Positions 24,975 to 32,354 of a DNA stretch of 36,975 nucleotides are shown here, piece by piece (position 1 is the stretch's first letter; every line of letters begins with the position of its first letter). Source of the stretch: Nocardia veterana NBRC 100344. GTDB lineage: Bacteria; Actinomycetota; Actinomycetes; Mycobacteriales; Mycobacteriaceae. The stretch spans positions 1 to 36,975 of the forward strand of contig NZ_BAGM01000080.1 in NCBI RefSeq assembly GCF_000308855.1, written 5' to 3'. Below the pieces are notes generated by a model. The model was not told where the DNA came from. It worked only from the letters and a program-made list of their open reading frames with translations, and made no database searches. The translations under genes were made by a program, and so were the position numbers.

Positions 24975-25715
24975 ATGAGGAACATGATGCGTCAACTGTT
25001 CCTGGCGGCAGTTATCGCACTACTCGCCGCGGTCACATCCGGCACCGCGACCGCGGTGCTCGTGACACCGCAGACCGCATCCGTGGCCTCGATCTCACCG
25101 GCGAACGGCGCCGTGGTCGGGATCGCCAGCCCGGTCACCGTCCGATTCACCGCGCCGGTGCCCGATCGCGCCCGGGCCGAACGTTCCGTGCACGTCGGTG
25201 CCGCGCCCGGATCGTTCTCGTGGACCAGCGACCGCGAACTGGTCTGGACCTCGTCCGGATTCCTGCCGGCCGACTCGCGGTTCACCGTGACCGCGGGCAA
25301 TGCCCGATCGGAATTCCGGACCGACGGCGGCACCACCGCCGACGCCGACATGTCGGCGCACACCTTCACCGTCTTCATTCCCGGCCAGCCGCCGCGCGTG
25401 ATGCCGGCGTCGATGGGTAAACCGGGCCGCGAGACCCCGGTTGGGACCTTCCCCGTCATGGAGAAGGACCGCACCATCATCTTCGATTCACGCACCATCG
25501 GCATTCCGCTCGACGATCCGGAGGGCTACTACCTGACCGGTGAATTCGCCGAACGCCTCACCTCGAGCGGCGTTTTCGTGCACTCGGCACCGTGGTCGGT
25601 GGGCCAGCAGGGCAATACGAACGTCAGCCACGGGTGCATCAATCTCGCACCCGCCGATGCCGAGTGGTACTACGACAACGTGAGTGTGGGTGATCCGGTG
25701 ACCACCCACTGGTGA
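24975..25715 (+). CDS. Secreted L,D-transpeptidase (YkuD domain, Ig-like domain)
   Basis: A 246-residue protein with GGGGGTGGAG before its ATG. A signal peptide (hydrophobic residues about 8-27) is followed by an Ig-like domain at about 35-118, as in actinobacterial Ldt enzymes. The YkuD catalytic domain runs from about 128 to the end. The catalytic motif is complete: His203 in VHSAPWS and S218HGCIN with the nucleophile Cys221. These enzymes form 3-3 cross-links in peptidoglycan and are sensitive to carbapenems. There is no lipobox cysteine. Its stop TGA directly abuts the stop of the convergent folD gene. Confidence 0.94.
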   Translation: MRNMMRQLFLAAVIALLAAVTSGTATAVLVTPQTASVASISPANGAVVGIASPVTVRFTAPVPDRARAERSVHVGAAPGSFSWTSDRELVWTSSGFLPADSRFTVTAGNARSEFRTDGGTTADADMSAHTFTVFIPGQPPRVMPASMGKPGRETPVGTFPVMEKDRTIIFDSRTIGIPLDDPEGYYLTGEFAERLTSSGVFVHSAPWSVGQQGNTNVSHGCINLAPADAEWYYDNVSVGDPVTTHW

Positions 25716-26564
25716 TCAGCGCGCGGCTTCGGCGGCCGCCACCACGTGCCGCATCAGCAGGGCGGTGGTGACCGGGCCGACGCCGCCCGGCACCGGGCTG
25801 AGCGCCGCGGCGCGACCCTGCACCGCGGCCGCATCCACATCGCCGACGATGCTGCCGTCGGGTCCCTCGTTGGTGCCGACATCGATCACCACCGCGCCCT
25901 CGCGCACATGCGCAGCGCCGATCAGCCCCGCCCGTCCGGCGGCCGCGACCACGATATCGGCGGCCGAAGTGACCGCGGGCAGGTCGGTGGTGCGCGAATG
26001 GCAGACCGTCACGGTGGCGTTCTCCGCCAGCAGCAGTTGTGCCAGCGGTTTGCCGACCACATTGGAGCGGCCGACCACCGCGACATGCCGACCCGCCAGG
26101 TCGATGTCGTGATGTTTGGCGAGTTCGACCACCGCCTGGGCGGTTGCCGGCGGGAATCCCGGGAGACCGGCGGCCAGCAGCCCGAGTGACAGCGGACTCA
26201 CCCCGTCGACATCCTTGGCCGCCGCGATCGCCGAGCTGACATCGTTGAGATCCACGCCGTCCGGCAGCGGGGTCTGCAGCATCACCGCGTGCACGGCCGG
26301 GTCCTCGCTCAGTTTCGCCAGTGCCGCACGGATCTCCTCGGCGCTTGCCTGTGTTCCGAGATCGGTTGTCTCACAGTCGATTCCGAGTCGGCTCGCCGCG
26401 CGTTGCAGCGAATTCACATACCATCCGCTGGCCGGATCGTCGTTGGCGACGACCAGAACCAGGCGCGGCGCGGCTCCGGATTCGGCCAGCGCGGCGGCGC
26501 GTTGTTTCGTCTCGGCGTTCAGGTCGGCGGCGAGTTGTTTGCCGGTCAGCGAAATGGTGTCCAC
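25716..26564 (-). CDS. folD: FolD-like methylenetetrahydrofolate dehydrogenase lacking the catalytic Lys
   Basis: A 282-residue FolD-family protein starting at GTG 26562-26564, with AAGG upstream. It shows LVLVVANDDPASGWYV, VMLQTPLPDGVD (Gln97), AKDVDGVSPLSLGLL, the Rossmann segment VAVVGRSNVVGKPLAQLLL and the family C-terminal motif SPVPGGVGPVTTALLMRHVV. Normally FolD oxidises 5,10-methylene-THF with NADP and hydrolyses methenyl-THF. The key lysine of the YxxxK motif (Lys54 in E. coli, Lys56 in human) is replaced: the sequence is Y49VNSL53QRA, with Leu at that position. Loss of this lysine abolishes cyclohydrolase activity in the human enzyme. It is probably a second FolD paralogue with altered activity. 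Confidence 0.93.
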   Translation of the reverse strand: MDTISLTGKQLAADLNAETKQRAAALAESGAAPRLVLVVANDDPASGWYVNSLQRAASRLGIDCETTDLGTQASAEEIRAALAKLSEDPAVHAVMLQTPLPDGVDLNDVSSAIAAAKDVDGVSPLSLGLLAAGLPGFPPATAQAVVELAKHHDIDLAGRHVAVVGRSNVVGKPLAQLLLAENATVTVCHSRTTDLPAVTSAADIVVAAAGRAGLIGAAHVREGAVVIDVGTNEGPDGSIVGDVDAAAVQGRAAALSPVPGGVGPVTTALLMRHVVAAAEAAR

Positions 26565-26737
26565 CCGGTCACCTTATCGGGCCGCGCACCAGCGGCGACG
26601 CCCGCCACCACCGGCCCGGAACCCGGACCGGGACGGCGCAAATCCGGGGTGTCGGCCGAATCGCGCCGTATCGTGGGCTCGGTTGTGCCAATACCACCCA
26701 TGCGTGATCCCGCTCGCCCGGAAAGGTGTCGACTGCA

Positions 26738-27610
26738 GTGAACATCGCAAGACGTGTGAAGCATCTTCTGGTCGCGGCCTCGGCCGCCGCCCTGCTGGTC
26801 GGGCCCGTGACCGCGACCGCGACGGCCGCCGACGGACCGGCGCCGCTGTACAACTCGGCTCAGACCAATTTCGTCAACGGCAACGACGCGGCCGGCCTCG
26901 CCGACCTGCGCGCGCTGCTGGACCAGGCTCCCGACGACGCGCAGGCGCTGGCCCTGCAGGGCATCTGGTCGGACTACACCGGCGATCTGATCACCCGGGA
27001 AACCGCCTTCAACCGCCTCGCCGCCATCGATCCCGAGATGGCGCAGGGCGCACGCAATCTGATCGGCGCCATCGGCGCCGCCGTCGGCACGCTGCCCAAT
27101 CCCCTGCCGGCCCTGATCGGCCCGCAGACCGGCATCGTGGTCCTCGGCTACGGGCTGCTGCCGGACGGCAGCATGCGGCCGGAGCTGGTCAATCGGCTGA
27201 CCGCCGCCTGGTTGCAGGCCATCGCCGCGCCGTTCTCGCCGATCGTGGTCACCGGTGGCAATCCGCAGAACGGAGTGCCGGAGGCCGCCGCGATGGCGGG
27301 CTGGCTCATCGGCCACGGTATTCCGGCCACCCGCGTACTGGTCGAGGACCGCGCCACGTCCACCGTGCAGAACGCGCTGTTCGCCAGCCGGATGTTGCGA
27401 GACGCGGGCGCGACCAGTGCCGTGGTGGTGACCTCGCCCAACCACATTCGCCGCGCGGTGGCCGATTTCATCGTCGCGGGCACCCGGGTGGTGGGCGCGA
27501 CGACCTCGCTGGATCAATTGGTATCGCAGTTGCCGCCGCCGTCGAAGGCCGCCCAGCGCGGTATCTACCTCGACGCCACCCGCACCTTCCTGCTGCCCGC
27601 CTCCCGATAG
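26738..27610 (+). CDS. Exported YdcF/ElyC/SanA (DUF218) family protein
   Basis: About 290 residues from the GTG at 26738 (GAAAGG 11 nt upstream); a GTG at 26726 is also in frame. The N-terminus is a signal peptide or anchor (hydrophobic residues about 9-30, then TATAADGPAP). A helical TPR-like region (LYNSAQTNFVNGNDAAGLADLRALLDQAPDDAQALALQGIW) precedes the DUF218 domain. That domain shows GIVVLGYGLLPDGSM, VVTGGNPQNGVPEAAAMAGWLI, EDRATSTVQNALF and VVVTSPNHIRRA. The E. coli relatives ElyC and SanA affect envelope integrity. The exact reaction is unknown. Confidence 0.88.
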   Translation: MNIARRVKHLLVAASAAALLVGPVTATATAADGPAPLYNSAQTNFVNGNDAAGLADLRALLDQAPDDAQALALQGIWSDYTGDLITRETAFNRLAAIDPEMAQGARNLIGAIGAAVGTLPNPLPALIGPQTGIVVLGYGLLPDGSMRPELVNRLTAAWLQAIAAPFSPIVVTGGNPQNGVPEAAAMAGWLIGHGIPATRVLVEDRATSTVQNALFASRMLRDAGATSAVVVTSPNHIRRAVADFIVAGTRVVGATTSLDQLVSQLPPPSKAAQRGIYLDATRTFLLPASR

Positions 27611-27650
27611 CAGGGGTGTCGGTCCTCGATCGACCGACCAGAATGGTCGG

Positions 27651-28475
27651 GTGAGCCGTGATCCGTCCGAAAGCGCTACCGCCGACCCGCTCGTCGCCAC
27701 CCTGCGCGCCGCGGGCTGCGTCTTCGCCGAGGAGGAGGCCGATCTGCTGCGGCAGGCGGCCACCTCGCCGCGCGAACTCGCCGCTCTGGTCGATCGGCGC
27801 GTCGCCGGTGTTCCGCTCGAATACCTGCTCGGCTGGACCGAATTCGGCGGCGTGCGGGTCGCGGTCGGTCCCGGAGTCTTCGTCCCGCGGCAACGCACCG
27901 TCTTCCTGATCGAGGAGGCCGTGCGACGCACCGGCGCGCGATCCGGGGACCGGCGCACCGTGGTCGATCTGTGTTGCGGCTCCGGCGCTCTGGGCCTGGC
28001 CGCCACCACGACACTGCGGGCCCGCGGGGTGGACGTCGACGTGGTCGCTTCCGATATCGATCCCACCGCCGTCGCCTGCGCCCGCCGCAATCTGGAGCCG
28101 TTGGGCGGCCGCGTCTTCCACGGCGATCTGTTCGAGGCCCTGCCGGGCGAACTCGTCGGCCGGGTGGATCTGCTGCTGGCCAACACCCCCTACGTCCCGA
28201 CGGGGCGGATCGCCGGGATGCCGCCGGAGGCTCGCGAACACGAGCCGCGGGTCGCCCTCGACGGTGGCGCCGACGGGCTCGACGTGCTGCGCCGGGTGGC
28301 GGCGACGGCCGCGCCGTGGCTCACGGTCGGCGGCTGCCTGCTGGTCGAGATCGGCACCGACCAGATCGAGACGGCGGTGGGGATCGTCCACGGCGGCCGC
28401 CTGCGGGCCGAGGTCGCCCGGTCCGACGACTACGGCGCCACCGTCGTCTGCGGAACACGGTCGCACACCCGGTGA
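27651..28475 (+). CDS. PrmC/HemK-related putative protein-(glutamine-N5) methyltransferase
   Basis: A 274-residue class I SAM-dependent methyltransferase starting at GTG 27651. The N-terminal helical domain ends in VPLEYLLGWTEFGG. The SAM loop is V104VDLCCGSGALGL. Motif II region is VVASDIDPTAVACARRNL. The catalytic NPPY motif reads N178TPYVP, so the first proline is threonine. That substitution and the sequence fit the actinobacterial PrmC-related subfamily (TIGR03704 type), whose substrate is unknown, rather than genuine PrmC, which methylates release factors. It follows the YdcF gene by 40 bp. Confidence 0.88.
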   Translation: MSRDPSESATADPLVATLRAAGCVFAEEEADLLRQAATSPRELAALVDRRVAGVPLEYLLGWTEFGGVRVAVGPGVFVPRQRTVFLIEEAVRRTGARSGDRRTVVDLCCGSGALGLAATTTLRARGVDVDVVASDIDPTAVACARRNLEPLGGRVFHGDLFEALPGELVGRVDLLLANTPYVPTGRIAGMPPEAREHEPRVALDGGADGLDVLRRVAATAAPWLTVGGCLLVEIGTDQIETAVGIVHGGRLRAEVARSDDYGATVVCGTRSHTR

Positions 28476-28558
28476 TCCGGTCACCTGCCGCTGCGCCGAG
28501 CCGCGGGCGGCACCGCACGGCGACGACGTGTTCGACCGAACCAGTAGCATCGCTCGGT

Positions 28559-29074
28559 GTGGAGCAGCGATATGTGCGGCGGTCGGGCCGGGTCATTCTC
28601 GCGGACGCCGAGGATCGGATACTGCTCATCGCCTACCGCGGCACCGTGGATCCGCTGTACTGGATCACCCCCGGCGGCGGCCTCGACGGGGATGAAACAC
28701 CCGCCGAGGCGGCCGCGCGTGAACTCGGCGAGGAGACCGGATTACACCTCACTCCGGACGAGCTCGGCCCTCAGGTGGCGGTGGCCTCCGGACACCTCGA
28801 CATCCCGGGCTGGCTGTCGGGCCTGTTCCGCGAGGACTACTTCTTCCACCGCCTGACCACCACCGGGGCCGCGCTGGACACCAGCAACCTACTGCACTAC
28901 GAGACCGCGAGTATTCACGAATATCGTTGGTGGAGCAGGGCGGAACTGGCCGGCACCGACCAGACAGTCTACCCGCTCGGGCTGGCCGCCTTGCTCGGTG
29001 ACCTGCTGGCGGGGCGGATTCCACCGGAACCGGTCACCCTGCCCTGGCGCGACCGGGCCGGTGAAACCGCCTGA
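28559..29074 (+). CDS. Nudix hydrolase
   Basis: A 171-residue protein from the GTG at 28559 (V-E-Q-R-Y), the first start that keeps the Nudix fold intact. It carries a complete Nudix box: G, five residues, E, seven residues, RELGEETGL, in the segment starting GGGLDGDETPAEAAARELGEE. A Trp-rich C-terminal part (EYRWWSRAEL) follows. Nudix enzymes cleave nucleoside diphosphates linked to another group; the substrate is not predictable. It follows the methyltransferase after 83 bp and converges on the SDR gene. Confidence 0.9.
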   Translation: MEQRYVRRSGRVILADAEDRILLIAYRGTVDPLYWITPGGGLDGDETPAEAAARELGEETGLHLTPDELGPQVAVASGHLDIPGWLSGLFREDYFFHRLTTTGAALDTSNLLHYETASIHEYRWWSRAELAGTDQTVYPLGLAALLGDLLAGRIPPEPVTLPWRDRAGETA

Positions 29075-29080
29075 ACCGAA

Positions 29081-29908
29081 TCAGGAGGTGCGGCCGGTGA
29101 ACTCGTCCATCGAGTGGTACACGCCCACCTTGTTCAGGTAGAAGTCACGCACCTTCAGCGGCAGCAACCCGGAGATGGCGCGGTTGAGCCGGGAGGTCCA
29201 CGGCAGCACCACCAACGCCGATCCGTTCTTCATCTCCCGCCAGGCGGTGTCGACGACCTCTTCCTGCTCGAGGATCGGCGTGAACCAGAAACCCTTGGCG
29301 CCGTTGAACATTCCGGTGTTGATGTAGGTCGGGCACACCGTGGTGACCTTGACATGGTCGTTGCCGGACTGCTCGAGTTCCAGACGCACCGAATCCGACC
29401 AGCCCAGCGCCGCCCATTTGGAGGCGGCGTACACGCTCATCCGCGGATTCGACACCAGCGCCGCCGACGAGGCGATGTTCAGCATCCGCGCCGGTGATTT
29501 GCGGTTCACCATCGCGGGCAGGAATTCCAGCGCGACGTACATGGGCGCCAGCGAGTTGATCGCCATCGTCTTGTCGATATCGGCGCGGTTCTCGGTCTCC
29601 CAGAAATAGCCGTTGCCGCGCACGATGCCCGCGTTGTTGACCAGGATGTCGATATCGCCGACCTCGGACCGGACCGCGGCCGCGGCGTCGATGATCGACT
29701 GCTGATCCGAGACGTCGACCACGTAGTGGTGGACCCGGCTCACCGCACCGGAGGACAACTCCGCGGCCGTCTGCTTCAGCGCGGCCTCGTTGATATCCCA
29801 CAGCACCACATCGGCGGCCTGTTCGCGCACCGCCCGCTGCGCGAAGGACTTACCCAGCCCCATCGCCGCGCCGGTGATCAGTACCCGCTTGCCCGCGACC
29901 GTATCCAT
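29081..29908 (-). CDS. Short-chain dehydrogenase/reductase
   Basis: A 275-residue classical SDR. It has AAAGGA upstream of the ATG, the cofactor motif T12GAAMGLG, NNAG at 91-94, the catalytic Ser in IASSAAL (147/148), and Y160AASK164. The C-terminal half has a hydrophobic surface (WFTPILEQEEVVDTAW, RAISGLLPLKVRDFYLNKVG) like membrane-associated retinol-dehydrogenase-type SDRs. It is 36 bp downstream of the aldehyde dehydrogenase gene, so an alcohol-aldehyde-acid oxidation pair is likely. Substrate is unknown. Confidence 0.92.
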   Translation of the reverse strand: MDTVAGKRVLITGAAMGLGKSFAQRAVREQAADVVLWDINEAALKQTAAELSSGAVSRVHHYVVDVSDQQSIIDAAAAVRSEVGDIDILVNNAGIVRGNGYFWETENRADIDKTMAINSLAPMYVALEFLPAMVNRKSPARMLNIASSAALVSNPRMSVYAASKWAALGWSDSVRLELEQSGNDHVKVTTVCPTYINTGMFNGAKGFWFTPILEQEEVVDTAWREMKNGSALVVLPWTSRLNRAISGLLPLKVRDFYLNKVGVYHSMDEFTGRTS

Positions 29909-29944
29909 ATCCGTTCCTTTCCGAGATGCCCGATCCGGGCGAGA

Positions 29945-31516
29945 TCACTTCTGCCGCAACGCTTTCATCACGCCGAAATACAGCGTCATGGTCTTCGCCC
30001 ACAGTGCCTCCGACATCCCCGGCAGCGGCGCGATCGGCAGCGCGCGCTGCACGGCGACGGTCTGGGTGTCGACGTATTTCAGCAATCCTTCGGGGCCGTG
30101 GCGGCGCCCACTGCCGGAGATGCCGAGCCCGCCGGAGGGCGCCGCGACACTGCCCCACGCCGCGATGAAGCCCTCGTTGACGTTGACCGAGCCGGCGTCG
30201 ATGCGCGCCGCGATCGCCCGGGCGCGGGCGGTATCCCGGCTCCACACACTGGCGTTGAGGCCGTAGGCGGTGTCGTTGGCCTGCTCGACGGCCTCGTCGT
30301 CGCTGTGCACGCGATAGACCGACACGACCGGCCCGAAGGTCTCCTCGCGATACACCGTCATCCCCGGCCGCACGCCCGCGAGCACGGTGGGCTCGTAGAA
30401 GTACGGGCCCAGATCCGGTCGCGCCCGGCCGCCGGCCAGGACGGTGGCGCCCTTGGCGACCGCATCCTCGACGTGGGCCGTGACGGTGTCGAGCTGGCGC
30501 GCGAAGGTCAGCGAACCCATCTCGTAGGAGTAGTCCAGTGCCGAGCCGAGCCGCACCGCCTTGGTGGCCGCGACGAATTCGTCGACGAAGCGGTTGTAGA
30601 CGTGGTCGTGAACGTAGATGCGCTCGATCGATTCGCACAGCTGCCCGGCCGAGGCGAAACAGGCCCGCACCGCGATTCTGGCGGCCGTGCGCACATCGGC
30701 ATCGGCCAGCACCAGCAGCGGATTCTTACCGCCCAGTTCCAGCGAGTAGCCGATCAATCGCCGGCCGGCCTGCTGTGCGATGGTGCGTCCGGTGGCGCTG
30801 GAACCGGTGTAGTCGACGTAATCGGCACGCGCGATCACCTCACCGCCGATCGCCGCACCGCGGCCCAGGACCGCCTGCCACAGGCCGGCGGGCAGACCGG
30901 CCCGCTCCGCGGCGTCGATGGCCCACAGCGCGGTCAACGCGGTCTGGTTGTCGGGCCGGGCGACGACGGCATTTCCGGCCAGCAACGCCGGCAACGCATC
31001 GGAGGCCGCCAACGCCAGCGGGTAGTTCCACGGGGAGATCACCGCGACCACGCCCTTGGGCCGGTTGTGCACCTCGACCTGGGTCAGCATGGGCAGCACG
31101 CCGCGCGGGGTGCGGGTGGCGAGCAACCGTTCGGCCGTGGCGGCGTAGTAGCGGGCGTTCACCGCCACATCGCCGACCTCGTCGAATGCGTGCACTCGGG
31201 ACTTGCCCGCCTCGGTCTGCACGATATCGAGGACGGTGTCCTGTTCGGCCAGAACCAGATCGTGGAAGCGCCGCAGCACCGCGGCCCGCTCCCGCACCGG
31301 CACGGCCGCCCACTCTCGCTGAGCGGCCCGGGCGGTGGCGAAGGCGGAGTCGATATCGGCGGTGGACGACTGCGGCAGGTCGGCGATCTTCGCACCCGTC
31401 GCCGGGGCGAACACCGGCACCGAGGGGGCGCCGCCGGCCACGGCGCGGGCGATCAATCGGTCCACCAGGTCGCGCGGCAGGGCCGTGGCGGGAGCAAGTT
31501 CCGGGGCGGTCGTCAT
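29945..31516 (-). CDS. Aldehyde dehydrogenase, succinate-semialdehyde dehydrogenase (GabD2)-like
   Basis: A 523-residue NAD(P)-dependent aldehyde dehydrogenase. GAGAAGG is 5 nt before the ATG. Catalytic residues are complete: Asn164 in ISPWNYP, Glu260 in LELGGKN and Cys294 in SAGQLCES. The VxKPsexT cofactor motif reads VVARPDNQT, with Arg for Lys. Overall it resembles the mycobacterial GabD2-type succinic semialdehyde dehydrogenases, but coupling to an SDR suggests a larger fatty or terpenoid aldehyde could be the substrate. It is the first gene of the operon repressed, as inferred, by the divergent TetR protein. Confidence 0.92.
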   Translation of the reverse strand: MTTAPELAPATALPRDLVDRLIARAVAGGAPSVPVFAPATGAKIADLPQSSTADIDSAFATARAAQREWAAVPVRERAAVLRRFHDLVLAEQDTVLDIVQTEAGKSRVHAFDEVGDVAVNARYYAATAERLLATRTPRGVLPMLTQVEVHNRPKGVVAVISPWNYPLALAASDALPALLAGNAVVARPDNQTALTALWAIDAAERAGLPAGLWQAVLGRGAAIGGEVIARADYVDYTGSSATGRTIAQQAGRRLIGYSLELGGKNPLLVLADADVRTAARIAVRACFASAGQLCESIERIYVHDHVYNRFVDEFVAATKAVRLGSALDYSYEMGSLTFARQLDTVTAHVEDAVAKGATVLAGGRARPDLGPYFYEPTVLAGVRPGMTVYREETFGPVVSVYRVHSDDEAVEQANDTAYGLNASVWSRDTARARAIAARIDAGSVNVNEGFIAAWGSVAAPSGGLGISGSGRRHGPEGLLKYVDTQTVAVQRALPIAPLPGMSEALWAKTMTLYFGVMKALRQK

Positions 31517-31553
31517 AGCAGCCTTCTCGATCGGTGCATGTCCGGCATTTTCT

Positions 31554-31586
31554 CTAACACCAGTGTTAGATTAACACTGGTGTTAG
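31554..31586. promoter_or_regulatory. Tandem TetR operators (TAACAC-NN-GTGTTA, twice)
   Basis: Two near-identical inverted repeats lie side by side: CTAACACCAGTGTTAG at 31554-31569 and TAACACTGGTGTTAG at 31572-31586, with centres 17 bp apart. They lie between the divergent aldehyde dehydrogenase (start 31516) and TetR (start 31646) genes. The spacing suggests two dimers on nearly opposite faces, or cooperative binding. This is very probably the TetR binding site. Confidence 0.8.
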
Positions 31587-31645
31587 ATTAATGGGGTGAC
31601 ACCGGGCGGTGTCAAGCCCACCGGTGCCGACCAGGAGGAATGCGG

Positions 31646-32347
31646 ATGCCCGAGGACGCGGTGGTCAGCACCGCCGGCCGGAATCGCCGCGGCCGCCCGC
31701 CCCAGACCCCGGAACAGGCCGACGAGGTCCGCGCCCGGATCGTCGCGGCGACCGCGGCGGCGTTCACCGAATTCGGCTCGCACGGGTTGAGCGTGGCCCG
31801 GATCATCCGCGCCGCCGGCATCTCCCGGCCGACGTTCTACCGCTACTTCGCCAATGCGACGGCACCACTCGACGTGGTCCTCACCCGATCCAACGAGGGT
31901 CTGGTGGGCGGTATCCGCGCCGCACTGGAACGCTCGGACGAGCCGGTGGCGCTGGGCATCGGCATCATCGACGCCTATCTGGACTGGGCGCGCGGCCACG
32001 GCCCGATGCTGCGGCCGGTCTTCGCCGAACTGCACGACCCGAGTTCACCCGTGTCGAGCTACCGCGAACGGGCCTTCGAGGATATCCGCGCGCTGGTGCG
32101 CTCGAAATTCCGGACACTGGGCCGAGAGCTGCCCACCCCACTCGACCTCGACACCGCCCTGCAGGTGTGCGCCTTCGTGGTCTACCAGATATCGCTGGCG
32201 ACCGCGCCGGGCGCCGATCCGGATCCCGAGGCGGTGGCCGCGGCCCGGCTGACGATGATCCGCACCGTCCTGGTCACCCTCGGGCGCCGCGAGGATGTCG
32301 AACTCGCCCTGACGATTCCGGGGATCTTCGCGCCCGCACAGGGGTGA
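31646..32347 (+). CDS. TetR-family transcriptional regulator
   Basis: A 233-residue regulator. The ATG at 31646 is preferred because AGGAGG is 7 nt upstream; the ATG at 31640 would be too close to it. A basic N-terminal arm (NRRGRPPQTPEQAD) precedes the HTH: RIVAATAAAFTEFGSHGLSVARIIRAAGISRPTFYRYFANATAPL. The C-terminal half is an all-helical ligand domain. It is divergent from the aldehyde dehydrogenase-SDR operon, and the tandem palindromes lie between them, so it likely represses that operon and itself. Ligand unknown. Confidence 0.93.
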   Translation: MPEDAVVSTAGRNRRGRPPQTPEQADEVRARIVAATAAAFTEFGSHGLSVARIIRAAGISRPTFYRYFANATAPLDVVLTRSNEGLVGGIRAALERSDEPVALGIGIIDAYLDWARGHGPMLRPVFAELHDPSSPVSSYRERAFEDIRALVRSKFRTLGRELPTPLDLDTALQVCAFVVYQISLATAPGADPDPEAVAAARLTMIRTVLVTLGRREDVELALTIPGIFAPAQG

Positions 32348-32354
32348 GCACGGC

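Noticed and set aside
26546..28186. A 546-codon minus-strand frame across the YdcF and methyltransferase genes
   Set aside because: It spans two real genes and their gap, has no domain and no ribosome binding site.
29726..31591. A 621-codon frame antisense to the aldehyde dehydrogenase
   Set aside because: Shadow frame without any recognisable domain; the aldehyde dehydrogenase is complete on the minus strand.
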